NCBI GenBank assembly: GCA_011009095.1
Contig: VTPC01000391.1
Coordinates: 314,707 to 378,706 of the forward strand
Direction of reading: 5' to 3'
Source: Ignelater luminosus
Lineage: Eukaryota; Arthropoda; Insecta; Coleoptera; Elateridae
DNA: 64,000 nucleotides
Below are positions 35,058 through 50,000 of the stretch, one piece after another. The translations under genes and the position numbers were made by a program. The notes below the pieces were generated by a model. That model did not search any database, was not told the origin of the DNA, and saw nothing but the letters and a program-made list of their open reading frames with translations. Position 1 is the first letter of the stretch, and every line of letters begins with the position of its first letter.

Positions 35058-38000
35058 GTATTTCACAAAATAACGATGCCGGCTGACGAGAGGGTTGCTA
35101 GAAGTGTGGCTTTAGAGCAAGCTTATGTACACGATGTTTACGAACAATTTTCTGAAAATCCAAGAAGTAGACCGTGGCCTAGGGTTCAACAATTCCTCGA
35201 AGACCTAGAACAAGGTTCTCTTATATGTGATGTTGGTAAGTTTGAAAAGATAAAAAAGAGAAATGGTAAAATCCAGTTTAAAATATTCTTTTCGTTTCAC
35301 TAAACTTTGAAAGTCAAAAAACTTCTTTAAATTCAGAACACTTTTAGGAATGCCTTTTAAAAATAGAAGTGACGATTATCGATTATTAGGGGGGTAAACA
35401 ATGTGAAAAATTTAGCATAGCTAGGTACGTCAAATTATAGCCATTAATAATCCAATAAATTCGTTCAAAGCACTTTCGAATCCCTAAAATAGGTACTACT
35501 ATGAGTATATGTGTGTTTATATTTGAAATTCCAATTTTATTACGTTACTAAAATGTCAACACAGCTGACCAACCCTATATGAGGCCAAAAATAGTAAAAT
35601 GTACATTAATAATAAATTAAAATCTTCACATTTACCATATTAAACAGTTTCACCTAGAAAATGAAATATTTTTAAACAACGTGCCTTTTTGTTACTAAAA
35701 TATTTCATTTATCGATGAGTCATTTAATAATTCAACATATTTTTTGCAATAAACTCTTTCATGGGAAAATTTCATTTTAGGTTTATCCCAAAACATAAAA
35801 ATGAGTAGCATTTCATGCGTGAAACAATCGAATGGATTTAGATGATACAGAGAAACACTGTGTAGCAAACAAGATTTTGCTTTTTGTAAAGTCTCTACCA
35901 TCATGAAGTGGGTAAAAATTGCCAAATCTTACAAAAACATTTAGGTTTTTTTTGATACAAAATTTATCTAATTTTTAGTGCCCAAAAAATCAAAAAGATA
36001 TTTTTGGTATCGATTTAGTCTTAAAGAGAAGCGCGTCATCGTTGATGAGGATATAAAATATCCGTAGTACACGGTTTGTCTAAAATAGTAATTGTTAGTA
36101 CCGCAAAATTAATTAACAATAAGTTAGTCTAACTCTCTATCCTGTTTTAAATTTTAAAATATACTGATTTAACTCTCTTTATTCATCAATAACAATATAA
36201 AACATAACAGATTTAGACAAATATGACTGTTACTGAATACAAGTTTCTGTTCCGAATTTGATTTCTCCTAGTTAAAAAGTTCTATAATATAGCAAAAGAA
36301 ATAGTAACATTCTTGAAATGACAAGAATTTTCTTTTCGAACTGAAAGTTGTTGAAAGAATCACTACTGGTGTTACCTTAGAATTGCAACTGTGATTGTAG
36401 CTGTGAAGATTCTATGTAGCACCTTCTCAAACGAATGTAAGATTAATCACCAAAAAGTCCAAAACAAATTGTTTTTCTAAGAAATTTTTGAATTGTAACT
36501 TAGATGCTACTAAGCTTTTCTTGAAATGGTAACCTATAATGTTTTCTAGAAGTTTTATAGAGATTGAAAAGTTTTTTATCGTCGCGTGGGTTTGGATCAA
36601 ATGGACTCCATTGTAGTTGCCCAAAAAAGCATGCAAAGAAACTCGTTTGGGTATGCATTTGTATTACATCATAGATGCCAAAGAAGTGAAGAAAATTGAA
36701 CATAGTACCTACTTTACTTTTTTTATCAATTATCGTTTTAGACCTCGACGTAACTGCATGGTTTCTATGTCTAGGATCTAGACTCTTGGTCTGATCTTCA
36801 ACACTTTCTTAACTTCTGATTTAGTTTTGTAAGTGCTGTTTTAATCTAAACATTCTGAAAGAATCATCAACAGAAATTATTCCAACATTACATTTTGGCT
36901 TTGTATTAGTAGATTCCCAAGACATCTTTGGATTCTGTTTTAGCTTCTTTAGAAAGTACAATAAAATTAAAAAACCTGAAAAACTGAAGTTTCAATTTTT
37001 TTAAATAAACCAAGGTTTCCAACTGAAATAAGTCATAAGTCTTTTTTGAAAAAATACAAAAAGATCTAAAGACCACAAATGGGTTATTTGAGTTCTTTTT
37101 ATTTTGAATGGTGCCCCATTTTATACTCACAAAAAAATGTGTCACTACGCAAAGTGGACTGGTGGCAGATGTCACATCCTCACTACACTATCCGGATCGA
37201 TACCAATTTTATTTTTATGCCATTTTGTCTTTTGGACATAATCTATTATCTTGTCTACTTTTGGAAATAGATGTTTGGTATCATTTAATAAGAATGATAT
37301 TTTTCGTTCAAAAGTAATTTAAATAACCCCCACTAATCTTTTTCAGATACATGCCCATTCCACTTTATATCCCTGTCTAACAAAAATACCGATAGCAAAA
37401 GTGGAAAAGAGCACAAAATATTCCTATTTATATCTTGAGATATTAAAAGAACAAGTTAAACAAAAATCTTGACAGATTCTCTGAAAAAGAATTATAGAAG
37501 ACCACTAACAAGTGAAGGAAGAATATTGTGACACTCAGGATTTCTAGAACACCCTGTGTATAGGTTGTCAAGTATAATAAGACATTCTAGAGCAAAATTA
37601 GTTTACGTTTGTCGAACGCATGCTTGTTGCTGAACTCATCAATGACAGTCAGAGCTTGCCTCGAGTAACTTTTGGTCTCGCTATGACTAGAAATATCTAA
37701 GATGCCCATCTGCATAGTTCTTAAATTATCAAAGAAGATTGTGTAACTTAAGCACCAACGGTTCATATTCTGATAATTTCCTTTTTGGTTACAATTTACA
37801 GCAATTCTTGTAAAGCAGTACTACTCGTTCAGCTACTCGGCAGCTATGGTATCAGAGAGAGTTGCAATATGAAAAGATAAGACATACAAAAACTTAATCT
37901 AATGTGCCCTAATCTAATCTAACCTTTTACGAGGGAAGGAGGAAATCCTCATGGATACCACAACGCCCGTACGTTGTGGCATGCCCGACTGTACTGAGTC

Positions 38001-41000
38001 ATGTCAGTACCCTACGCACTAAAACCTCCTCCCTTGCCTAATGTATTTAGTGACCAGGAAAACCCACGGGTATAGCTTCTGAACACCATGGCAACTTGGA
38101 TGCTGGCGGGGTTATCCATTTCTAGAGTAGTATTCAATATCTGCTGTAGCTCTGTCTCTTTTTTTGCAGTTGCTACGACTGCCAAGTCGTCGGCAAACCC
38201 TATCAGTTTGGCCTCTTCTGGTATGTGTATCCTTAGAACTCCGTCGTACAGGATGTTCCATAGCAGGGGTTCTAGCACGGATCCCTGCGGAACACCACTG
38301 TTTATCTTTGTGTCTACTCGATTTCCCTCTCTGTCTGATAATAGGATACTTCGGTTGTGTTTATCAGATAAGGAGTGACCTTCCTCTTATCGATCTCCTC
38401 AACGATTTTTGCCCAGTTGGCCGAGTTAAAAGCATTTTTAACATCGATTGTCACCAGGGCACACAATTTTCTTGTGTGCTTGGTTCCCCTTCTGTCGGCG
38501 CTTGCCTTAGCTACTACTTCGTGCAGCACGTCGACGGTTGACATTCCTTTGCAAAAGTCAAACTGCCTATCAGACAGATTAGATTTCTCTTCCAGTTTTT
38601 TTCCAGGCGCCTCTTTATTATGTGTTCGTATAGTTTCCCTAATCTAATTTAACCTGTCCTAACCTAACCTAACCTAGTTTAATAAACTTAGAAAGATTCT
38701 TGCTTACTGAAACTTCTTACTTATAATGTAGCTTCTTTGCATATGGGCTAAGGTAGTGCTGTTTATTACATTGTTTGCAATGTACCAAGAAAAGGTAGAA
38801 AATGTAAAATCGATATTGCATTGCAAAAGCACATCGGTTATTATTGATTCTCGGAATCAGACTTTCAGTGGTCACACATGGTCGCCCAAAATCCTGAAAG
38901 ACTAAAAATTTCTTAAAAATTCTTAAACTCAACTTCTTTCTATCTAAATATCTTTTTTAGAAAACGTAAATCAAATTAGTCCATAAATTCCAAGTGATGA
39001 CTGTTGAAATCTGTTTAAGTTAATCCATAAGCAATCAAGGCCATTTAAATTCTCAAATATTAATAACCAAATTTAGATTTCACTATCGAAAGAAATGGAG
39101 TTCACCAAAAATTGCACAGAGATTTGTGCTTCTGTTGGCAATTTATAGGTTAATTGTCAAGATTCCTTCAATCTCATTTTCCCTCTGAGTAAAATCTAGT
39201 TCAACCAAAAATCAGAAAAAAAAATATGGAAGTTTTGACTGCTCTTTGAGCACTCATTGTTATCCATTGATGATTTATTATAATATTTTCAAAACATTTG
39301 TACATTATTAGAAAATCGAATTTTTGATCGTTTCATCTATTTCTGAAGTCTTATTAGATTTTCACTTGGGGAACTTTTAGAAGAATTAAGAACCTTAAGT
39401 ATTGAATTTACAAAAAAATGTCTTAGTATTTTCAGAAACCGTAACTCTATTGTTTTGGTCGTTGAAATTAGACCTTCTTTGAAAGAAAACACAATTCTGT
39501 CTTGTTTATTTACGAGATAAATACCACTGACATTCTCCAATTCAGACTTTATTCGATCTTTCTTGTAGCTGTTCTCTTCTAGATAGTGGTCTCATCTGCA
39601 GCAAAAAGAACTTCTGTAATTATTCTTCTCCTCTAATCTCTTAATACAAATCCTTTTTAGCTCGCATATCGGAAATTAAGTTAATCTAATTCCATTTTAA
39701 AAATTACCAGCAAATTCTGCTAAAAAGCGTACCCGTTTCTTACCTTAAGCAAATTAGGATTTGTTAACGAGTGGCTTGACATATGACTGTTAAATTCGTA
39801 CCGAAATTTAATAAATTTCCCTTGTCCAAAAAATTCGGTCAAATATTAAAACCCTTGTCATTTCGCTGATGAAACGATAGGTAAAAGAAAATTGAAATGC
39901 GGTTGCCTGTAAAATGCCTTCGATGTTCTATATTTAGTTAACAAAAATCTAATAATAACCAAGCCTTATTTTAATTTAGCTTTTTATCAGTAAAACAATT
40001 AACTAGAATTTATGGCAACGTACTGGAATTGTAAGTTTTATTATTTAATTGTTTGTAGTCGTCATAAATTATTTAATTATTAATTAAAACCGAAATAACT
40101 CTCCACGGAATGAATATCCTAATAGTTCATTCATTAGGGAAACAAGGAAAGAAATAAAGGACCTTAATAAAAGTATAAATCCTCAATTTCTACGTCATTG
40201 TTCTACTCTCTACCAAGCCGCTAACGGAAACGATTTTAAACCTATCAATACGAAACTTCCGCCGTGCAACGAAGCACAATTACTTCGTAATATCAAAGAC
40301 GTGAACGAAATTAGAAAAGATTTCGGTTTCATATTTTATGGTTGTAGGGATATTTGAAGAATGCTACATCTTACAATGATTTACTTCCTCATATCACATA
40401 ATATTGGTAGTGTTTTGAAAAGTAGGTTTTGATATTCTTTTGATCTGGGAGCTTTTGTTTGTTTTTCCATTTTTTACGATCTGCGTGTACGGTTGTTTTA
40501 TTTGTTTACTGCCTTTATTACAAAACAGATGATACATGTATAAGCCTTTTAAGAAACAAGGGTTAGGTTATAATATAAAATCTTATAGTGTTTCGATTAT
40601 TAGAACTTTGTTTGAATCCCAAGAGGCTTTGCAGACATTGAGTATTTCTAAAGAAACAGTAGTATTAATTAGGGATGGTTTAAGATAAAATCTAGAGTTC
40701 TTCGAAGTATAATTACAAAATGCGGACCATCGAAATCATGGGCGTCTCCATTTCTTTTCATGTTCAATTTGTTGTTCTTGGTAATCTTTACGTAATGTGG
40801 ACTGTAATCTTTGATGAACATTTTTCATTTTTTGCAATAATGCAGCTTTTGACATTTTTATGCTGTACCATTTTTCGGTACCGTAGCGGTAATTAAATGA
40901 TTACTGAAAGAATTCAAAAATTAATTTTAAATGGAACAATCCATATGAAAAAACAATTAGAAGAGAGGGTCTAAAGAATCATCTCGGTCGAAGTGTTTCT

Positions 41001-44000
41001 CCTATGAAATTCTCGCTAACGCGCTAATTTTATTCATTCGTTTCACAGAACACCCTTCCGTAAATATCATTGCTGCTGCCCATCATGTCAACGTTTCTCA
41101 TTAAACCCACCATTCCTATTAAACTATTCCATTCACAAATGAATATGTATGTAGGGCAATGTAGTCACTGACCAGTAGAAAGATCTGAAGTTAATAGACG
41201 CCCTGAGATGCAGAATCAAGTCCAGTCAGGCCATACAGTTGTTTTGCACATAATTATATGATGAAGTATTTACTGGATAAACATGAAGATGACTGGAAAA
41301 AAGAAACTCAATGTGACTTGCTCAAAATTCTATACAAGAACAGGTTAAAGATGATGCTAGTTACTCCCGCAAATAGATTGCAGTATTAGATCAAACTCGG
41401 CTTTAATATCTGTTTTGCAAAAAGGAACTGGTATTTGGGCATAACCGTATGTCAAATAGAGAATTATTTTGGTGAAGCTCATGCTGTTGCAGATGTACAA
41501 CAAGCTAATGAAAATATGATTACTCTACCTAAAGATTTGACATGTTACAGATTTCGTTTCGTTTGATCCCCAGTAATTCTTGCCCCACATTGCCCATCGT
41601 ACGTTCTTACTAGGTTTTGGGCAAGTACGTATACCTCTTCTTATTTAAGTCATAAATAGGAATAATTCAGAAAAATGTCAGTTTATGAACAATTTAAAAA
41701 GAAGTCACAACAGAAAAACTGGATCGCAAGTAGTTTAGCAGGTACTATAGTTTACATCAATGAAAAATCGCATTTTCATCATTTTTATCGGTCTAAAGCT
41801 ATAGCTGTGTAGATCAAATAATAAGTCCAAAATATATTAAGATTACTGTTCCAATTATTCGTTCACTTGGTTTATGTAGATATGATCATTTGAAAACTAC
41901 TTGCTCATATCCTAACATCCTAGAATTTCTATCGGGTTACACTTCATGTCAAAAATATTTTTTCCATGATTGATACTTGATCGTTTAATGGCTAGTTAAA
42001 ATCATAATTCGAGAACTCTAATACAAGATTACATTTCATTGACAGTCAGGTATGAATATTGATCATAGATTATTAGCATAGTAGACACATATAAACAACA
42101 CTCTATAGAAACTTTAAGGTATAATGAAGGAAGGAATAAATAAGGCAATGACCCCAAAACGCTATATTCAAATCAAACAGATATATTAGAATAAACGAGC
42201 AAATACTCTGTAGCCGCGACTTTCACATATCTGGAGTTATTTTTTGTCAACTTCTTCTACTATGGAGACTAGGTCTTGAGGCAGTTCTTATATAGATCTC
42301 TTTAACATCCCAAACTCTTAATGACTTTTGTATTTTTCGCAAAATATTTAGTTCCTTCTGATTAGTTTTGACCAGTAAAAAAACCGTCTGGACTGTAGTG
42401 CTGCGAATCGAAGAGTTTGAGTAAAGCTACTGATTTTCTGCTCCTCCCGGTATCGTTTTGAGTTAATCAAAGTTGAGCTTGGCCAGGGGAGTTTTGCAAG
42501 ATACTGAAACCTCATTTAGGATGTTTGTTTCCATCGTGGTCCTTGTATGTACAATAACCATAAAAAAACTTCTCTATTAATCAATTTTATGAGGATCTTT
42601 AAAATTGTTCGAATCGTTTAATATTTGACGTGTACATTAGAAACAGCTTCTTAAAAGCTCGGCACAAAACGACCGCATTTGTTCTTCTCTCTCCACTCCC
42701 ATAACCAAAAAATAGAGCGTTTTATGCTGCATCTCAGTAACTGGTCTTCAATTGTTTTTCTGTAAAACTATTTTGAAAAAAAGAAACTGACACGGTGCAT
42801 CAAATTTGGGATATTTAATTCTTTCCCAATTATCTCTTGAGCAGTCTTTGCATATGTGGTTGTAGTTGATTAACAAGTCTCGAATGCATCTCTTGTGCAT
42901 CGTGGTTTAATTTATAGAACGTAATCTCACGCCTCCTTATATAAATGTATAAATAAACAAAAATATTCATGGGATAGATTTCTGAGTTAAAAGTTTTATG
43001 TTCTAAAGTACACCATTTCAAAGATATAGCGCGCCAAAATTTCATATCCTTAGGCTTAATTTTATACGACCCTGTGATAAACACCTAAGTTGAATGAACT
43101 CTAAATTCTGTGTTTTGACGTCCTTGTTTACAAACTTTAGGATATGACAACATTCGTTCAAGCAACTGTTCTTAAATGTCAAAGCGCCTGGTATGATACC
43201 TTTTTGACATTGCCAATAGTCGGCACTGTCTTACCGTCAGAATCAAAGGTCTGCTAATACTGTCGATAATGCTTTGGATATCAGATCTGTTTAAGAGATT
43301 ACACCAAAGTTAAGATGGTAATTCTGGGCTTTATCAAGAGTACAAACAATTTGTTGGCCATGGATACAGAAAAAAGAACGTTTTGTAGCGCAAGGTGTAG
43401 AAGAAGAAGAGAAAATGTTGTTATCAGCAATATCTTAGGGGAAGCAATGCAACAAAATCAAAAACGACAGAAGACAATCAAAAGTAAGATATCCTAGCGG
43501 AATTAGCATAATCAAGTTGATAGAAGTGGAAGCTCTGGCAGATCCAGCATAGACAGAGAAAACAGAATATTAAAAATGGGCAACCTAGCAAACTCAGTAC
43601 CGCTGATTTGAAAGGAAATCTGAGAACCTAAATACATTTTAAAACAGCTAATAGAGAGTGTCTGATCATGAACTATTTACTTATACATATCTTTTCCACA
43701 ACTTAATGATTCTTTCAATTAACTACTTTTTAATTTGTCAACGTTTCTAAAGCTTTTTGTATTTTCGTTGATTAATAATTTATACTCTGTATATCATCGG
43801 TTCTTTCACTATTCTATTTCATGATAATTACAACGTACTAGTTAAATTTCCCTTATGCGACATTTCATGTAGAATTTTCTGGAACAAATTCACCAGCTTA
43901 ATGTCAAAGATTAGAGAGGTGTAAGATGCGACACTTCTGTCGGCCTCTTTGATCTTTTACTTGTGATTTTGGTGACTTAACCAAACTGAGCATTTAAATT

Positions 44001-47000
44001 GGAGCGTCCCGAGAGCGGAAAATTTAAATTTTAAATATTAATGAATGATTAAATAAAAGAAATCAAAACTTAAAATAAAATAAAACTAAAAATTTTTTTA
44101 ATTCTAATTTATTCAGATCACTGAAAATTACACTTGTTTCTTGCCCACCTCTAATTCCATATCGGGGGGGATGACGTATTCCTCCTTCCGAGCGTATCCG
44201 AACATCGACAATTGGACTTTTAAATTTGAGTCTCGTTTATTTCGATTTCACAAATATTGTCTGACTGTCGCATCTTACACTATCCCTAATCTATGGTAAT
44301 GGTTTATTGAAAGATATTATGTCATGTCTTTTTCCATTTAATCCTCTCAACCATAACTGATTCTATCGTGACGGACGTGTCTATAGTTTTCCTTCGTGGC
44401 TTATCGCTACTACAAAACTTACTTCTAGAGCAAGTCACTTTCATATTAATTTTAACGTTAAGTTGTTGCTTATTACAATTTATTTTTATTACAAAATATT
44501 GTAGTTTAGATTAAATAGTGTTTTTGGAATTTTTTGTTTTATTTTGATGATTTTTCAAAAGGATCATGAATAATCTTAATAAACAAAGTGTAAGAATATG
44601 AATTAGATTGCTTTTATAGAATCCAAAAAGCTTGTAGTAAATCTGTTCAGGTTTTGTACTTGTGTGCATATTCTTTATTTTCAAATTACTTACAATGTAC
44701 TATTGTGCGCATCTTTACCACATCCCTATTTGGAAACTTTTGACTAAAAATAAAAATCGCCGTAGACATATTTATAATACCAATCCTGTTTGTTAATTCT
44801 CAGCATTTTGTCTGAATGGAAATTGGCTACAGTTTGGTAGAAAATATACTAAAAAGGCACACATAAATTACGTTTTGCGATAAGAGATCTAAAAAATCAT
44901 CTACAACGTTAGTAATATTGCACGGTAAATTATAAAACTTAACGATAGATCCTCTTTTGTTTTCCATTAAGATCTATTTTGATAATCCCTCACGTGAGAT
45001 GATAATCTTTGCCTCATTCTGTTTTATTTATTTGATCAATAAAAAAAAGGAAAAAATTTTAAAAGGTACATTGATCTCTTAAAGGACGTTTTGGAATCTA
45101 AACAAATATCCACCTCCTCCAATTTGTTTTATTTATTTTATATACTGATAACGAAATAAAATTAACTAACCAATTTGTTTTTCAGTGAAAAAATCTTATA
45201 TTATTATAATTATTGATTATTTTTTTGCATGCTAGTAAAATATGTAGAAAAGGAAACATTAAGTTTTTCCCACAAATTTATTAAAACATTAAATGCAACA
45301 GGTTTCGTTTACTTGAGCTATCACATTCCAGGTTTAGTATAGTATTAAAAGTTGTAAGGTAAAAATAACATGGTTTAACATTAATTTTTGAAATATCAAT
45401 TTGATTTAAGGCCAAATTAATTCTTTTTGATTTATATTAGAATAGAAATGTTTCTCACCATACCTAAACTCTTGAAAAAATCTGCTTCGTTTCATTTATT
45501 GAATTTCTTTATGTAAAATATTAGAATTTACCTTCAAAACGAAGTGAAAATCTCAATTTACTATTAACGGAAAATGGTTTAATAAAAAGAAATAATCCCC
45601 CATGCTTAAGTTTAAATTCTTTTGTTAAAAAAAATGTATTTTCACCAGACTATTTATTAATTCTATTTTTAGGCTGTGGTAATGGAAAATATTTAAACGT
45701 GAATACTTCGATTTTCAACATAGGAGGCGATAAATCCACACGACTATGCGAAGTAGCGAGGGAGAAAGAGAACGAGGTACGTGTTTTCGCGTTCCGGAAA
45801 TTTGCCGGATATTGTACAAACTGATTACGAATATTCAGAATTCCCTTCCATTTCTGCACACAAAATATAACTTGTAATTTCCATTTACAGGTAATAGTGC
45901 TGGATAATTTGACGCTACCTTTTCGGGACGAAAGCTTAGATGCGGTGTTATCAATTGCTGTGGTTCATCACTTGGCAACAACAGAGCGCCGAATCCGGGC
46001 TTTGAGGGAGTTGGCCAGAGTTTTACGGATTGGAGGTCGTATTATTATTTCAGTTTGGGCGATGGAGCAAAGTCACAGAAAATTTGAGTCTCAAGATGTT
46101 TTGGTTCCTTGGCATCGACCACAGCAACTTAGCACCCCTTCACTAGAACTCACTTCTACAACGACGACCTCGGAGGACGACTGTCTCCCCCCTTATCATG
46201 CTTATACTCAAAGTGATAGCGATTCCAATAGATCTACTAAGTAAGTATTCTGTCTCAATAGCGTTGCCTATAACTTTTAAGTATTGAAACCACGAAATAT
46301 GTTTTTAATTTACATATAAAGTTTAGAATTTTGATGTTTATAAGAAAAATACAAGTCTAAAAAATTACGAAAAGCTCGAATAGTTAAGACATCGAAACTA
46401 CAACATTCAACTAAAATTCCACACATTCAATTCATGTCCTGATAACATAAATTCAAACTGTAAACTTTAAGCTCATAATTGGCGGAACATAACGCTCGTT
46501 TGACACTTTTAATTGTAAATCCAACTGTTGCTAAAACTGTGTTACATCTATATCGAGTTTTATTGAATCTACTGTCAACATTATTGGAAAAATTGTTCAT
46601 TTATATGATTGCGTACGCGAACAACTTACAAAAGAGCGCGTTGTAACATATTTTAACAACTTTCCACGAGATGCTACGGTCAAATAGATCATTTTGCTAG
46701 ATTTGTGACAGAATGGAGCAAAATTTGTTTAACAGAAAATAATCTGTTTTAGCGCCATCGACAATTTATTTAACAGACATTTGGCTCTAATGGGAATACT
46801 TGTTGTGTAAATAAGCATATGCTTGGTAAAACCACAGTAATTATGAGATTAGGTTATGACAAACAAAAAAAATATGTGAAAATTCGCTTTTTGTTTTTCT
46901 CCTGAAGAGAAGAGATGCAGATTCAAAGAATTAAAACTTGAGAGAAAACGGATCGACTCAAACCAAATAAACATGAGAACACCTTGAGAAGATTGTAAAT

Positions 47001-50000
47001 ATGTTTATCATCTTGCATTCTGTAAAGGTTTGGTAGCAGGCCCAAATCAAATTTACGCAATCTGTACACGTGTGAGTAAGGTCAACAACCTTACCGACAG
47101 TTTTAGTAATTAAATGAAGAACTGGAGATCGAAGAATATTTTTCACTTACAATTAGTAACAAACAAACTAATATAGCTTGTGTTCAATGGATCAATGACA
47201 TACTGAAACTCAATCTACCAAATAATTGTTATTTGAGTCTATTCACAAACAAAGAGAAAATTTGGTTTTAAGAGCGTTCCATTTCTCTGAATATAGCAAA
47301 TTCTTTGAGCTACTATTAGTACACGAAAGACTTCTTATAATCAAATTATTTTATTATTATTATTTTTTAAAGTAGTGGTCGTACGAATAAAGCAACGCAC
47401 CGATCAGAGCCACATATTGCATATTGACCATTCGAATGCATTCGCCGATAAACTCATAAAGGAAAATTCCCTGCAGAAATCCCGTATATTTGCGATATAC
47501 CACATTTTACTTCTGAGATAACTGATAAGATCAAACATCAAACCCCAAAATCGGATTGTTTGGTGTTAATTTAGTTACAAACCACACACCTTATCCAAAT
47601 ACAATTTGAATAGGTAGCTGACTTACTTTTTCTTTTTCCTTGAGTACTCTACAGGACGTTCGGAGATTTCCTTTCTACACTCGTTTTGTAAACAATAGAC
47701 AGGATTACGGGCATAGCTTATAGTTTAAGGTGAACTTCTAATTATCAGAACTGTCCAAAGACATTTTGTTTTTAGGGATGTTTTTTGAGCAAAGTACATT
47801 TCAATGATTTGCTATTGCCTTCCGGAAAAAAGACGATTATATACAAATTTGGTGTAGGTTGCAAATGTGAGTATTTGGGTCCCTGAATTAGCAATCTAGA
47901 CGAACTAAATTAAAATTGCTTGGTGGATTTTCAATTAGAGTTAAGTTAATTATAATATTAACAAGTACGTTACTAGACCGTCATCATCGCCACCACTATC
48001 ATTTTGGTGAGATCAGCACTCACACCACACCACCTTTGGTTATATGCTTGAATCTTTAGGCCAAAAGAACAAACTTCGTTATTTAACTAAGAATTCTGGA
48101 ATACAAAACTCTAAATCTGAATTATTGCATAGCTCAGATTGTTGGTTAGGATAGGTTAAGTTTTTGTCTATGTCATTAGAACTAAGTTAAGATACTAGTT
48201 ATTGTTAAAACTAAGTCAGGACTTGACTGGAATACTGATTGTGTTAAGTGAGGTTAAATTATTTTAGATACCTAGATGGGTAGTACTGGCGTTCTAGAAA
48301 GTGGACATCCAGTTTTATATCGACTCTGAACCATAATCTTATCCTCTGAAAATAAATCCAAGAAGGAAGATCATTATGTTTCATTGCTCCATTTGGGAAC
48401 TAGTTGCTATAAGAGCTTAGAGACTTATTTACCTGCATCACTAAGGAAAACAGTCATACTCATGATTGTTTCCTTTCGAAGCGGCAGCTATTTAACAACA
48501 TTTCCACCCTTCGTTTCAGTCAGTAGTTTGGTCGAAGAATATTGGTGAATGCTGTGATTACATGGAAGTAAGATCTTTAGACAGCTATCTGGAGGTGTAG
48601 TGTGATAGAGATACGATAACGGAGACATAAATTTATTTGAAGACGATGATATCCGCCGATGGAGTTTGAGTTGGTACGAACCGGAGCGGCGTGATGAAGA
48701 TGGTGTTCCAGAAGAAGACGCTGAAGGTGTTGAAGTTGAAACGATGATTGAAAGAAACTGAGTTGACCATTGACGTAGAATGATGAAGGAACTGTCTTGG
48801 AAGTTTAGGGTGTTGATAGTAGACGGCTGGCAATTATTGTAGATGTTGAGTTTTGATGTTGGATGGTGTTGAAGGCGGCGAACTGCGGGTTTGTTGATAT
48901 TCTCGTTGATTGATGAATTTGATGGTCGATGTTGGTTGTTACAGGAGATGTCGTTTTTTTTGTCAATGTTCTTACTGAATGTTAAAAATAGTTGTTGTTG
49001 GTAAAAAATAGTCCATAGTGGCCGGCTGATGGTGGTATGGTCGCGGTCTGCTGAGGGTTTCAAAATCTAAAGATGAAGACTGGTCTGGGAACTGAGAAAA
49101 ATGATTCACTTTAAACCCACTTAAGAAAACACAGAAGGAATAGTTTAATTTTCCGCAGTGGAGATTCGAAGGGGGCTTGCAATCCAGTGGTCCTAAATCT
49201 CGACATGATAGCAACGCGCAACTTTAGTTACCGCTTAGCCACGCCACTTGACATAATTCAGAGTACTCCTGACCAAGTTATATCCACAAGTGCAATTTAT
49301 GGTTAAAGGAATTTTCAAAAACGAAATGGATCGCTTGACTTGGAGTATCCGTTCAACCCGTTAAGTCATGTTTGAATTCCTTTCCTCTTTCTTTGAACTA
49401 ATGCCTCGAAGAGTGATCTTTATTCTAAAATAGAAACATAATTTGATCGTAACCTTCCTGAGAGATACTCAAATTAATTTTGCATGACCTATCATTCATT
49501 TAAAAATATTCGTAGATGCTAGGCATCTAGATATCTTTCTATTGAATTGAAAATTGCTTATCATAGTTCTTCCAAAATTCTTAAAAATATATGGCAAGAA
49601 TCCTTACAATCGGAAGGTAATAGACAAACTCTCCAGTTTACGGTTTCTCACACAATATTGCAGTCTATTGATTTCTTTTAAATATTGTTCAGATTTTTAA
49701 TTTAATTAAGACAAACGTATTTACTGAATACGAAGCAACTGTACCGTTGTTCAAATGTTTGTGTAGTGTTCTGTTCTCAACAATTGTCCTTTTAGATATG
49801 AAAAAATAGTTTTGAGCTCGCAAAAACGCGACATATTTTTTCCAACGAAATAAGTAACAACAATAGAATTTAAAATACCAGAAACATAGTTTATTGGTTA
49901 AGAAGGAAAGAAAACATTTTTATTATACGTTAACTTCCCCATCAGTCAAAGAACAAACCAAAACAACGATAGACTTTGCTCTTACTGAGTTGTTAAAGCA

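Larger units (their letters stand above)
35236..45672 (+). other. first coding intron of the TRMT9B gene (10.4 kb)
   Basis: Donor gtaagt at 35236, acceptor tttttag ending at 45672. Contains a LINE relic (about 37.93-38.65 kb), a decayed repeat (42.24-42.76 kb) and a MITE (43.91-44.29 kb). Many short frames have no motifs. It splits the GCGNG SAM-binding loop between exons. Confidence 0.75.

Noticed and set aside
38657-38680. Interstitial telomere array
   Set aside because: Fewer than four CCTAA units; too short to call a telomere-derived array on its own, kept only as context for the LINE relic.
48488-49063. 191-codon minus-strand open frame
   Set aside because: Ser/Thr/Asn-rich translation without any domain, no splice or promoter context, and it lies in the body of the SINE candidate.
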